Assembly: GCA_029260955.1 (NCBI GenBank)
Contig: JAJDCF010000035.1
Location: 1 to 15,740 of the forward strand
DNA: 15,740 bases
From: Patescibacteria group bacterium
GTDB taxonomy: Bacteria; Patescibacteriota; Gracilibacteria; UM-FILTER-43-11
Direction: 5' to 3'
The position numbers were made by a program, and so were the translations under genes. Shown here one piece after another: positions 8,101 to 15,030 of this stretch; within the stretch, counting starts at the first letter, position 1, and the number at the start of each line of letters is the position of its first letter. The notes beneath the pieces are model-generated. The model was not told the origin of the DNA. It searched no databases and saw only the letters and a program-made list of their open reading frames with translations.

Positions 8101-10403
8101 TCTCCATCTGTCAAAATGAGCTTTGCCTCACCATTCAAATCAAATTCAAACTCTTTCTGTACAAGTAAAGTTTGATCTTGGCAGATTGGCTCACATGATT
8201 CATTTAGACCTTGAAAGGTATAATTAATAGCTCCCTCCTGGTAGTTTAGCTTTGATGGCTTTTGATAAAGCTCATAATAGCCTTTGGTTCCTACCGCTGG
8301 TATTCCATTTTCGTACCGAGCCTTAACAATATAAACAGGTGCCGTTCCGGCAGCATGATCTCTTTCGGCTTCAATCCATTCCAATTTAAGGTCGGAAGCA
8401 TCACTCTTTATCTGAATCGCAACGGGACTGGTAATTCTTTGATGATTGATATCAGAAACGACAATAAGATAATTACCCGAAACAATATTATCGGGAATTA
8501 CAATCGTTCCATCAAATGATCCATTTCTACGAAGGGGGATTCTCTTTGAAATAACAAAATTTTGCTGACGATCTTCGATAGTCACGGTAACCTGAGTAGC
8601 CTCTGGAAGGTCTAAAACATGCTTATCAAGCGACCTCCAAATTCCCTTAATTTTTATGGTGTCACCTGGCGGAAAAACATACTGATTCAAAAAGACAAGA
8701 AGACCAGCGTCATCTACAGAAGAAGACACGTTGTCGGTCTCCAGAGTCCAGCTATCAGATACAAATCCCCATCTATTCATGCCTTCTTCCTCTTTTTTGC
8801 CACGTACATAAATACCCTCTTCAAGAGCTTGATTCGCCTTATAAATCCCCAATTCATCGGTAGTCCCTTGGTCAATTTTTTCACCATCGTAGCTGAGTAT
8901 CTCAAGTTCCATGTCCGCAATCGGCTCACCTGACTTCACATCCAGCGCCCAAACCAACAAATCTGAGTCAGATCGCTTCATAAGAAGTGTGCTATCTTCG
9001 ATCATAAAATGCTTTATGAACTTATTTTCGCCCTGAGTAATATAGGCAAGGTAAACTCCGGTTACCCAATCAATATCAAAATAATCATTCAAATTTAATA
9101 TTAGTTCAGGGTCCTCCTCTATTGGATTAACCACCACAGAATCCGTATCGCATTTATAATTGGGCCAGTCATGCTTGGCAGAGGTGCGAATGAAATGATT
9201 GCTAGGTATTTGGCAAGCACTAAGTGTAATTGGTTCTTTTAGCTTCTCAGATAGCCTGAGTCTGGGGTTTTCACCGCGTATAAAGAAGTCCACAGAATCA
9301 CTCTCCCAAATAGACGGGTCGGAAGGCACTTCAGTAACTTCTTCAGTAGTGGAATCTAGGGGTTTATCCACTTCTTTTGGTTCAGTTCGAATAGTTTCAA
9401 AAATGAGTTCAAAGTCTTCTTCCAGCGGCAGATCTTTATCACTTTTCAGTAAAAAACGGTAACTCTCATTCGGCTGGTAATCAAAGGTTGGCGCAAAAAT
9501 AAGTATATCTTTTTGAGTTTCACCATCATCATTGACTCCGTAAGTTACCTCGGTATTAAAAAAGCCATCCATCTTTTTGGCCGTATCCGCATCCAGGTCG
9601 TTCGAGGGGTAAAGCAAGGCATTGACTCCGGGTTTTATGCCATCAAGTGACACCTCATCATTAAAATAAATCCAAAGTGGTTCATTTAGCGCCACTTCCT
9701 CAAGATCATTTATTGGGCTACTTTTTTCAACTTTAAGATCGGGTGACATAAGAACCCATGAATAAGATTCCTCTGTTTCACCCCCGTCCAATGCTTTTAG
9801 CCCAGCTGGAATCGTTACCTCAAAAGATTGACCGGAAGATGTTTCTTTAGGCATAAACTGAAAGGCGCTCATGCCAATAAATCTGACTTCCCCAGACAGC
9901 GAAGGCTCGATTTGAATCAAATCCTTTTTACTTACATCATCCCAGTCCATGGCTCGATCGAACATCACAGTGATTGCCCCACCTGCTGTAATAAGCTCTC
10001 CTTGCGAAGGATCCATAAATAGAACATATGGTGGCCCGGTCACCAGATAGTCGATGGTGGCATCATAGCCCATCTCTTTCATCCATATGTTTTTGGCCCT
10101 GCCCTTGATTACAATTCGATACTCATCACCAATGGTTAAGGGGCCGTCAGGTACGAATTCAAGCGTTTTAAAGTCTTTCCATCTTAAATCCCCCTCGGTC
10201 TTTGGCAGAATCATAAAAGCATCTTCAACTGATCGCCTATTCATAATGTGGCTAAAGTGTAGGGTGAAGGGCGCGTTAAAAGTCACCTTGTTTTGCTTTT
10301 CTGCCGGGTCAACTTGCATAATTGTTGGCGCGGAAAAAGACGCGAAAAAGATCACAACAAGGAGCAGAAATCCTATGAGCCACGGAAATAGCTTATATTT
10401 CAC
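5112..10403 (-). CDS. Alpha-2-macroglobulin family protein without thioester motif, membrane-anchored
   Basis: A 1763-residue bacterial alpha-2-macroglobulin; family members trap or inhibit proteases, or guard the envelope, outside the membrane. Residues 8-24 are a single hydrophobic segment with no lipobox cysteine, so this looks like an N-terminal anchor or signal. Three Ig-like (SbsA-type) domains cover about 27-345. An MG domain lies at 480-540 ('VKSGEPIADMELEI'), then MG2 at about 567-660 ('FPPGDTIKIKG') and the bait-region domain at 910-1040. The A2M domain is at about 1110-1210, a helical thioester-type domain at 1300-1590, and the C-terminal MG domain carries 'ILPGTYLHLP' and 'QPMFEP'. 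Where CxEQ should lie, the sequence reads DYHHDST (1312-1318), so no thioester can form, as in Pseudomonas MagD. The start is GTG, with an in-frame TAG immediately before it. No penicillin-binding protein 1C gene, a common partner, lies nearby. Confidence 0.93.
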   Translation of the reverse strand: MKYKLFPWLIGFLLLVVIFFASFSAPTIMQVDPAEKQNKVTFNAPFTLHFSHIMNRRSVEDAFMILPKTEGDLRWKDFKTLEFVPDGPLTIGDEYRIVIKGRAKNIWMKEMGYDATIDYLVTGPPYVLFMDPSQGELITAGGAITVMFDRAMDWDDVSKKDLIQIEPSLSGEVRFIGMSAFQFMPKETSSGQSFEVTIPAGLKALDGGETEESYSWVLMSPDLKVEKSSPINDLEEVALNEPLWIYFNDEVSLDGIKPGVNALLYPSNDLDADTAKKMDGFFNTEVTYGVNDDGETQKDILIFAPTFDYQPNESYRFLLKSDKDLPLEEDFELIFETIRTEPKEVDKPLDSTTEEVTEVPSDPSIWESDSVDFFIRGENPRLRLSEKLKEPITLSACQIPSNHFIRTSAKHDWPNYKCDTDSVVVNPIEEDPELILNLNDYFDIDWVTGVYLAYITQGENKFIKHFMIEDSTLLMKRSDSDLLVWALDVKSGEPIADMELEILSYDGEKIDQGTTDELGIYKANQALEEGIYVRGKKEEEGMNRWGFVSDSWTLETDNVSSSVDDAGLLVFLNQYVFPPGDTIKIKGIWRSLDKHVLDLPEATQVTVTIEDRQQNFVISKRIPLRRNGSFDGTIVIPDNIVSGNYLIVVSDINHQRITSPVAIQIKSDASDLKLEWIEAERDHAAGTAPVYIVKARYENGIPAVGTKGYYELYQKPSKLNYQEGAINYTFQGLNESCEPICQDQTLLVQKEFEFDLNGEAKLILTDGEDKFLPAENEYDLQVSASLPGRESAGLNRVFKVHQGYFDLGLGLKHALVQVNEAIEVSVLALDYDGEMIADKKVKLSLSNQTGKKKVVYEDTFTTEKVPSSISIPVGITMEDGIYLLKAESQDEKHNKIMAQQLVFLSTNAELAISDEFVLAADQNKYFVGGRAHLLINESEASEDNPVPVVVTYERNGLLGHEAMHLTAPVTRISVPIKETMMPHFLVTVTRFHRGISPSLESVSQRIDVGNDESKIFVDVSYEPELAKPGDEVTVRFKTYDYQNRPLASVITLNVLDAEPQKKSFSYDSFYSERSGPLNSASNITPTTNNLLPDYQNTHEKLLINSAQSQYFDPLISTTVGGEAEVSFTLPMERQDYFIEAIATKGSEQFGSSSSALRMNQLLLIEPILPSFAVAGDQTVFAASIKNISSRPVQSRLELISNDTTTKGDTARNFLLQPGQQTELAFNVYINDSIDKELIEVKFQSGDDLSEASIPLQHLKSCMRVQNSGLLGDIWTGRISLPKDARPELGELRMTMSSVPLAIAKVQSDALGDYHHDSTYLLAAKLLSRLYLLPDSPTENDLASVRGLVSSLLRKADQNGSYRFWDEENASPTLSAFALLAYAEASNKGIHVDSIQLNRTIDPLWKSLDRGDLSTDDDAFILWVLGKKEQYDTQRALSYFQERETLSLRGKAFLLLNLNQLVQAGQGSMATPFATLKAEIVDEAIQEEDLVYFSDSAETTAVLLFALSELDSANSLLEPIANYMVFQGGDLIRELNPSQALWTIMALKSYVNHTDHQGVNYIAQLKLNGDLILDQSVTDNSSNEVYQTSVEASALTTDDINDIFVKKSGTGPLYLDAHLISYLDPALATSTEEDMLIVRQLYEMTEKGERIPAVTLKIGKKYVSELEIIVPKDYQLVALSDEIPAGLKHNPGTMVLSEPFTQSHKEFGRITYFAPYLPAGVYKISTEFLAILPGTYLHLPATIQPMFEPTVIGRTEGGTVQIID

Positions 10404-10430
10404 CTATTCCAAAATTTAGAAAGCTCAAAA

Positions 10431-10439
10431 ATTGTAGCA
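10431..10439 (-). promoter_or_regulatory. Extended -10 promoter for the macroglobulin gene
   Basis: On the minus strand TGC-TACAAT (10431-10439) matches an extended -10 element (TGn plus 5 of 6). No good -35 is found at the right distance, which is typical of extended -10 promoters. The predicted start near 10424 leaves about 20 bases before the GTG at 10403. A 13-base palindrome lies directly upstream in the spacer. Confidence 0.5.
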
Positions 10440-10441
10440 TA

Positions 10442-10470
10442 AAAGGCAGCCTTTAGGTATGCATTTGCAT
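10442..10470. promoter_or_regulatory. Two short palindromes in the divergent macroglobulin-guaB gap (possible operators)
   Basis: AAAGGC-A-GCCTTT (10442-10454) and ATGCA-TT-TGCAT (10459-10470) lie between the macroglobulin -10 and the guaB -35. Their centres are too tight for RNA hairpins, so a DNA-binding site is the better reading. Both are short enough to occur by chance; function is inferred from position only. Confidence 0.35.
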
Positions 10471-10476
10471 TTTTGG

Positions 10477-10504
10477 TTGACTTTTCCCCAATTCTTGATA
10501 CAAT
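10477..10504 (+). promoter_or_regulatory. Promoter of guaB
   Basis: TTGACT (10477-10482, 5 of 6) is followed by a 16-base spacer and TACAAT (10499-10504, 5 of 6). The spacer ends in TGA, adding an extended -10. The transcript should begin near 10511, about 20 bases before the ATG. No Shine-Dalgarno or riboswitch-sized leader is present. Confidence 0.65.
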
Positions 10505-10530
10505 CTTCCTAATATCTAATTTTTAGTCTC

Positions 10531-12003
10531 ATGGCAGACATACCTTTCTATTTAGCATACGATGACGTGCTTCTACTTCCTCAGTACTCGGAGATTTTGC
10601 CCCGGAACGTGGATACAAAAACCCAGCTGACAAAGCGGATCAAGCTGAATGTGCCTTTGGTAAGTGCTGCAATGGATACAGTGACCGAACACGAACTTGC
10701 CATCAAAATGGCATTGTACGGTGGAATCGGAATCATTCATAAAAACCTCAGCCCCGATGAGCAGGCCGAGGAGGTAGATTTAGTGAAACGTTTTGAAAAT
10801 GGCTTCATCCGAAGTCCCAAATGTGCCAAGCCAACAGATAAAATTCAAGATATTTATGCCATACGCAATAAATATGGTTACAAAGCAGTTCCGATTACCG
10901 ACAACGGAAAGCCCGACGGCAAACTTGTGGGATTAATCACAGCCAACGACTACTTCATACACAAGCATGCTGACCAAAAGGTAAAAGACCGCATGACCAA
11001 GGCAGCAAAATTACTCACCGCCCAAGATGGTATTTCTCTGACGAAGGCGAACGATATACTTGAGGAATCAAGGCATTCCAAGCTCATTATTGTCGACAAA
11101 AATAATCGACTCAGGGCTATGGTGACTCGCCGTGACATTGAAAAGAACAAGCTTTATCCAGATTCATGTAAAGATTCCGATAAAAGACTTCGCGTAGGTG
11201 CTGCCGTTGGACCAGCTAAAAACATGGAAGAACGAGTCGAAAAACTAGTTAAAGCAGGTGCAGATGTACTTATAGTTGATACAGCACACGGTCATTCCAA
11301 AGGTGTGATCGATACCATTAAATACATAAAAAAGACTTACAAAAAAATAGAGGTGATTGGCGGAAACATCGCCACAGCCGAAGCAGTCAAAGCTCTGGTT
11401 AAAGCCGGTGCGGACGCAGTTAAAGTAGGTATTGGACCAGGTTCTATTTGTACCACTCGCGTGGTCACAGGTATTGGTGCTCCTCAGTTCTCAGCCGTAT
11501 CCGAATGTGTGAAAGAAGCTAAAAAGACCGGCACCCCCGTTATCGCGGATGGTGGAATCAAGCTTTCCGGTGATTTTGCTAAAGCAATCGCCGTTGGCGC
11601 TTCTACCGCCATGATCGGAAGTCTGTTCGCCGGTACCAAAGAAAGCCCTGGCGACTTGATCTATCACGAAGGAAAAACATTCAAAGCCTATCGAGGAATG
11701 GGCTCAATGGGTGCCATGGCTGGTGGAGGAAAAGAACGCTATGGCCAAGCTGATGTCAAAGAAGAAGCCAAATATGTTCCAGAAGGAATCGAAGGTCAAA
11801 TCGTTTACAAGGGGCCAGTCGCTCACGAAATCTTCCAACTCATCGGCGGTCTTCGTTCAAGTATGGGTTACGTTGGTGCCAAAGACATCGCTACCTTCCA
11901 CAAAAAGGCCAAATTCGTTCAAATCACTAATGCCGGTCTCCTCGAAAGTCACCCCCACGATGTAATGGTGACCAAAGATGCTCCGAACTATAAGTCAAAA
12001 TAG
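10531..12003 (+). CDS. guaB: Inosine-5'-monophosphate dehydrogenase
   Basis: Catalyses NAD-dependent oxidation of IMP to XMP, the committed step of guanine nucleotide synthesis in the cytoplasm. The 490 residues match the usual bacterial length. The N-terminal barrel start ('YDDVLLLPQYSE') is followed by a CBS pair at about 95-212 and then the rest of the barrel. The catalytic loop 'GPGSICTTR' holds the nucleophile Cys307. The mobile flap carries 'YRGMGSMGAM' and the Arg403-Tyr404 pair that activates water. All key residues seen are intact, so the enzyme should be active; the CBS pair normally mediates purine-nucleotide regulation. The start at ATG 10531 fits the promoter and the conserved N terminus. 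The gene diverges from the macroglobulin gene and ends 6 bases before a convergent lipoprotein gene. No guaA is in the window. Confidence 0.98.
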   Translation: MADIPFYLAYDDVLLLPQYSEILPRNVDTKTQLTKRIKLNVPLVSAAMDTVTEHELAIKMALYGGIGIIHKNLSPDEQAEEVDLVKRFENGFIRSPKCAKPTDKIQDIYAIRNKYGYKAVPITDNGKPDGKLVGLITANDYFIHKHADQKVKDRMTKAAKLLTAQDGISLTKANDILEESRHSKLIIVDKNNRLRAMVTRRDIEKNKLYPDSCKDSDKRLRVGAAVGPAKNMEERVEKLVKAGADVLIVDTAHGHSKGVIDTIKYIKKTYKKIEVIGGNIATAEAVKALVKAGADAVKVGIGPGSICTTRVVTGIGAPQFSAVSECVKEAKKTGTPVIADGGIKLSGDFAKAIAVGASTAMIGSLFAGTKESPGDLIYHEGKTFKAYRGMGSMGAMAGGGKERYGQADVKEEAKYVPEGIEGQIVYKGPVAHEIFQLIGGLRSSMGYVGAKDIATFHKKAKFVQITNAGLLESHPHDVMVTKDAPNYKSK

Positions 12004-12009
12004 ATCGGA

Positions 12010-12525
12010 TTACTTACTTTGCCAATCCAGACATTTATTAAAGGCGCTATTACACATATCTTGGCCCCTTTTCCATTTCTTCGGATTCCCTTTCTCATCT
12101 GTAGAGCTCAATGAGGGATATTCAGGGGCATAAGATACTATATTTTCCCATTTACCATCAGAATTATCATCAGTGCATATGAAAGCCTTCAGGCTAACAT
12201 AAAAAATTCTACAACCATCTAGCTCTACTACCAAATGTCGTGAATGATCTGAATCACAGTAAACCGTGTTTACAGAGTCAAACATAAGAAGATCTGCATC
12301 TTTAGCAATAAGTTCAAAGTTTACACCACGCTCAGGGTGAACTTTTTGAAGGCAGGTATTCAATTCTAATCTTGTTTTTACTACTGATTTTACCTCTGCA
12401 ACCTTTGCCTCCGTTGTATGCATAGTATCTTTGGCAATTTTGACAGGATCAGTACAGCCATTTAAGGCAAGTACTGCTCCAATGGCAAGACCCTGAGTTA
12501 GTCTTTCACGGTACTTAGATTTCAT
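12010..12525 (-). CDS. Predicted lipoprotein, cysteine-rich, with calcium-type loop
   Basis: An unrecognised 171-residue lipoprotein. A Lys/Arg-rich start is followed by a hydrophobic stretch and the lipobox 'LNGC', with Cys24 as the likely lipidated residue. After a short helical segment (about 28-55) come six further cysteines (58, 90, 105, 117, 148, 155), which suggests disulfide bonds in an exported fold. DDNSDGKWE at 119-127 fits the DxNxDGxxE pattern of an EF-hand-like calcium loop, similar to one in the SLH protein at 1599-3935. I chose the ATG at 12525; a TTG three codons upstream is possible but sits nearer the predicted transcript start. No Shine-Dalgarno is visible. It is convergent with guaB, with 6 bases between the stops. 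Function is unknown. Confidence 0.85.
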   Translation of the reverse strand: MKSKYRERLTQGLAIGAVLALNGCTDPVKIAKDTMHTTEAKVAEVKSVVKTRLELNTCLQKVHPERGVNFELIAKDADLLMFDSVNTVYCDSDHSRHLVVELDGCRIFYVSLKAFICTDDNSDGKWENIVSYAPEYPSLSSTDEKGNPKKWKRGQDMCNSAFNKCLDWQSK

Positions 12526-12551
12526 GGCAAACAAGGAATAAATTCAGGGTT

Positions 12552-12580
12552 ACTTTAACACCAAAAAGATAATGTGTCAA
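12552..12580 (-). promoter_or_regulatory. Promoter of the lipoprotein gene, with palindrome over the -35
   Basis: On the minus strand a perfect TTGACA (12575-12580) is followed by a 17-base spacer and TAAAGT (12552-12557, 4 of 6). The start near 12545 leaves a leader of about 20 bases. The -35 lies inside the palindrome TGTCA-A-TGACA (12575-12585), a possible repressor site. Confidence 0.55.
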
Positions 12581-12609
12581 TGACAAGCAACCGTTACTAC
12601 TAAATAACC

Positions 12610-12924
12610 CTAAAATTGCGAAGGAAAGGCAAAATTTATGAATACAACAATCCCAAAAAGGATCAGGCATACAGCCAGTACTGCCATGGTCCAAGGAGAT
12701 GAGCCACCTTCTTCATCCACTCCCATGTTTATTTGTAGAGCCAGTGTCGATCCACCATAAAGCAAAGACACAAAGGCAAAAGGAATATCCATAATTCGCA
12801 TTAGGGCCAAAAAGAATTCAGCCATATAACCATTACGAAAAGCTAGCACCATAACAACGTAGGTCAGGGCAAGTGCGAAGAAATAGGCGGAACTGACACT
12901 ATGCAAGCTTTTGATTTTGTTCAT
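12610..12924 (-). CDS. Small integral membrane protein, three predicted helices, 104 aa
   Basis: I do not recognise the family. Hydrophobic segments lie at about 12-29, 36-63 and 78-100, separated by a short polar turn and by an acidic loop ('GVDEEGGSS') at about 68-76. There are no obvious catalytic residues or transporter signatures. The positive N terminus (MNKIK) suggests the N terminus is inside. It diverges from gatC across 53 bases, and the lipoprotein gene follows 84 bases downstream on the same strand with its own promoter. The leader is A-rich and lacks a Shine-Dalgarno. The overall look is of the many small membrane proteins of unknown role in compact genomes. Confidence 0.8.
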   Translation of the reverse strand: MNKIKSLHSVSSAYFFALALTYVVMVLAFRNGYMAEFFLALMRIMDIPFAFVSLLYGGSTLALQINMGVDEEGGSSPWTMAVLAVCLILFGIVVFINFAFPSQF

Positions 12925-12945
12925 TTACTTTTTTTCAGTTAGAAT
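12917..12945 (+). promoter_or_regulatory. gatC: Possible promoter of gatCA
   Basis: TTGTTC (12917-12922), a 17-base spacer and TAGAAT (12940-12945, 5 of 6) would start transcription near 12952, about 26 bases before gatC. The -35 is poor, and the element overlaps the start of the divergent gene. An AAGGA lies 16 bases before the ATG, which is too far for normal Shine-Dalgarno use. Confidence 0.35.
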
Positions 12946-12946
12946 C

Positions 12947-12975
12947 ATCTTATCAAAAAGGACGTTTTTATACAA
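12947..12975 (-). promoter_or_regulatory. Possible promoter of the small membrane protein gene
   Basis: On the minus strand TTGTAT (12970-12975) is separated by 17 bases from TAAGAT (12947-12952), with TGA just upstream as an extended -10. The predicted leader is about 17 bases. It faces the candidate gatC promoter, so the two would interfere if both are used. Confidence 0.4.
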
Positions 12976-12977
12976 CA

Positions 12978-13265
12978 ATGAAGCTAACAAGTGACGAAGT
13001 AAAACATATTGCCAAGCTCGCCCGACTCAAGCTAACCGATGAAGAGGTCGACAAATTTGGAACCCAGCTCTCCGATATTTTGACGAATGCAAAAATGCTC
13101 GATGAAGTCGATACATCCAATGTGGAACCCGTTTCACAGACGACCGGCCTTCAAAATGTCACCTTTTCCGATGTGGAAGAGCCTTGTGATTTGGCCGACA
13201 AGATTTTGGAACAATCTCCCATGCCCATCCAGGATCACATGATCAAAGTAAAAAATGTTTTTTAA
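12978..13265 (+). CDS. gatC: Asp-tRNA(Asn)/Glu-tRNA(Gln) amidotransferase subunit C
   Basis: GatC is the small subunit of the GatCAB amidotransferase, which converts misacylated Glu-tRNA(Gln) and/or Asp-tRNA(Asn) to the amide form in bacteria lacking the matching amide tRNA synthetases. It wraps around and stabilises GatA. The 95 residues are the usual length. The N-terminal helix pattern ('VKHIAKLARLKLTDEEVDKF') and the central 'LDEVDTSNVEPVSQ' are diagnostic. The usual Leu-Arg-Glu-Asp stretch near residue 68 is altered to 'VTFSDVEEPCD', a mild divergence. The stop codon overlaps the gatA start by one base (TAATG), implying coupled translation. Confidence 0.96.
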   Translation: MKLTSDEVKHIAKLARLKLTDEEVDKFGTQLSDILTNAKMLDEVDTSNVEPVSQTTGLQNVTFSDVEEPCDLADKILEQSPMPIQDHMIKVKNVF

Positions 13266-14710
13266 TGATTGATCTTTCTATTGCACAAGCAAAGGCTGGC
13301 TTAAAAGACAAAAAGTTCAGTGCAACTGAGCTAACTCAGGCCTACCTAGATCGTATTGCGGCAACTGATGATAAGCTGAATTCTTACATCACCGTTACGG
13401 CTGATGTGGCGCTGGAGCAAGCCAAAAAGATCGATGAGAAAGGGGATTTTAGCGGAATTCTTACCGGAATTCCAATGAATCTGAAAGATGTCGTTTGCAC
13501 GGCTGGTATCAAAACCACGGCCTGCTCCAAGATTCTCGAAAACTTTGTACCGCCTTATAATGCCCACATTTACGATCGCTTGCTAGATGCAGGCTCTATT
13601 CTTTTAGGTAAAACAAATACTGATGAGTTCACCATGGGTTCCAGTTCCGAGAATAGTTATTTTGGAGTCACCAAAAACCCCTGGAATACGGACTATGTCG
13701 CTGGTGGATCGTCTGGTGGGCCAGCTGCCAGTGTAGCGGCTGATCAATGTGCCTTTTCCATCGGTACCGATACAGGTGGTTCTATTCGCCAGCCAGCCAG
13801 CCTGTGTTCTACAGTGGGCCTTAAAGTCACCTACGGCCGTGTACCTCGTTTCGGTTGTATTCCTTATGCCTCATCCTTCGACACCATTGGCCCCTTAGCT
13901 AAAACCGTCGAAGATGCCGCATTGGTTCTTCAGGCAATTGCTGGTAAGTCCGAAAAAGATGCCACCACGCCTGACGTTCCAGTACCCGATTACTCCAGTT
14001 TCCTCAAGGAAGATCTAAAAGGAGTGACTTTGGGTGTTCCCAAAGAATATTTTGACGAGGGTATCGATCCAGAGGTCAGTCATTCCATTTTTGAGGCGAT
14101 CGAAGTCATGAAAAAACTAGGCGCCACATTCATCGATGTCAGCTTGCCGCTTACCAAATATGCCATTCCTGCCTACTACATTTTGGTTAAATCCGAAGGC
14201 AGTACCAACATGGCTCGGTACGACGGAATCAAATATGGCCACACCACCGATGACGCCAAGGAACTCGAGGAAATCTACATGAAGTCGCGCTCCGAGGGCT
14301 TCGGTGACGAAGTAAAACGCACCATAATGATCGGCACCTACGCGCTTTCGGCTGGCTACTACGATGCTTTCTATCTAAAAGCCGCCAAAGTGCGCGCTTT
14401 GATGAAAAAAGAGTTCGAAGATGTATTCGAAAAATGCGACGCTTTGATCACCCCAACTTCACCAATTCTACCTTTTAAAATTGGCGAAAAAGCGGACGAT
14501 CCACTGGCCATGTACATGGCTGACATACTCACTACCCCCACCAACCTAGCTGGTATGTGTGGGATGTCCGTTCCCAGTGGCTTCAGCAAAAACGGACTAC
14601 CAATTGGCCTCCAGATCATTGCCGGGCAATTCAAAGAAGGCAATCTTTTCCATGTGGGACACGCATTCGAAAAAGCTACCGAATGGCATAAAAAGAAACC
14701 AAGCCTATAA
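13265..14710 (+). CDS. gatA: Asp-tRNA(Asn)/Glu-tRNA(Gln) amidotransferase subunit A
   Basis: GatA is the glutaminase/amidase subunit: it releases ammonia from glutamine (or asparagine) and passes it through a channel to GatB. The 481 residues fit the family. The amidase-signature triad is intact: Lys74 in 'MNLKD', cis-Ser149 in 'AGGSSGGPAAS', and nucleophile Ser173 in 'TDTGGSIRQPAS'. The 'GKTNTDEFTMGSSSENS' segment (about 115-131) is also typical of GatA rather than of other amidases. It is co-transcribed with gatC through a one-base overlap. No gatB follows; the next genes are on the opposite strand, so gatB must lie elsewhere. The end overlaps the convergent small gene by 6 bases, with no terminator between. 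Confidence 0.98.
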   Translation: MIDLSIAQAKAGLKDKKFSATELTQAYLDRIAATDDKLNSYITVTADVALEQAKKIDEKGDFSGILTGIPMNLKDVVCTAGIKTTACSKILENFVPPYNAHIYDRLLDAGSILLGKTNTDEFTMGSSSENSYFGVTKNPWNTDYVAGGSSGGPAASVAADQCAFSIGTDTGGSIRQPASLCSTVGLKVTYGRVPRFGCIPYASSFDTIGPLAKTVEDAALVLQAIAGKSEKDATTPDVPVPDYSSFLKEDLKGVTLGVPKEYFDEGIDPEVSHSIFEAIEVMKKLGATFIDVSLPLTKYAIPAYYILVKSEGSTNMARYDGIKYGHTTDDAKELEEIYMKSRSEGFGDEVKRTIMIGTYALSAGYYDAFYLKAAKVRALMKKEFEDVFEKCDALITPTSPILPFKIGEKADDPLAMYMADILTTPTNLAGMCGMSVPSGFSKNGLPIGLQIIAGQFKEGNLFHVGHAFEKATEWHKKKPSL

Positions 14711-15001
14711 GCTTAGCGCTACTCCAAGGGTTGTCTCTAGTCGCGTAAAGTCTTTTTGTGATTCCACCGCCTTATTAACGTCCAAGGCGGAGAAAAAAGG
14801 ACTCTCTTCACGCTCTACAATGTATTCCTGAGCAGATTCAGGAGCCGAGCGTGCGGCTAAAAGTTCACCTGGATTGACCAGGCGAGAATTTAAAAATAAG
14901 CCCTGGTGATTGAGGACGAAGTGAAGTCGTCCCATCGCCGTGAGGCCATTCCAATATTTAACACCCATAGTTCCCAATGATTTTGGCATTTGGAGCTTCA
15001 T
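14705..15001 (-). CDS. Small protein of unknown function, paralogue of the next gene (98 aa)
   Basis: I do not recognise the family, but it is clearly related to the protein at 15075-15368. Shared features in order: 'KSxGT' near residue 7, 'W-N/D-G-L/M-T-x-M-x-R-L' at about 17-26, and 'ESA-Q/K-EY' followed by 'RExxPxF' at about 55-70. There is no signal peptide or membrane segment, and it is predicted mostly helical and cytoplasmic. Start ATG 15001 aligns with the paralogue's second ATG. A plausible promoter lies 30 bases upstream. The last codons overlap the 3' end of gatA on the opposite strand by 6 bases. Confidence 0.8.
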   Translation of the reverse strand: MKLQMPKSLGTMGVKYWNGLTAMGRLHFVLNHQGLFLNSRLVNPGELLAARSAPESAQEYIVEREESPFFSALDVNKAVESQKDFTRLETTLGVALSL

Positions 15002-15030
15002 TTGATGTTGGTTTTTTGTTTTGTGTTGTC

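Noticed and set aside
8172..8183. Cys-Gln-Asp-Gln in the macroglobulin, reminiscent of the CxEQ thioester
   Set aside because: It begins at residue 741, in an MG-type beta region hundreds of residues before the helical domain, and has Asp instead of Glu. Position and context do not fit a thioester.
14826..14860. Hairpin AGCCG...CGGCT within the 98-aa gene
   Set aside because: A five-base stem in coding sequence without a T-run; likely chance.
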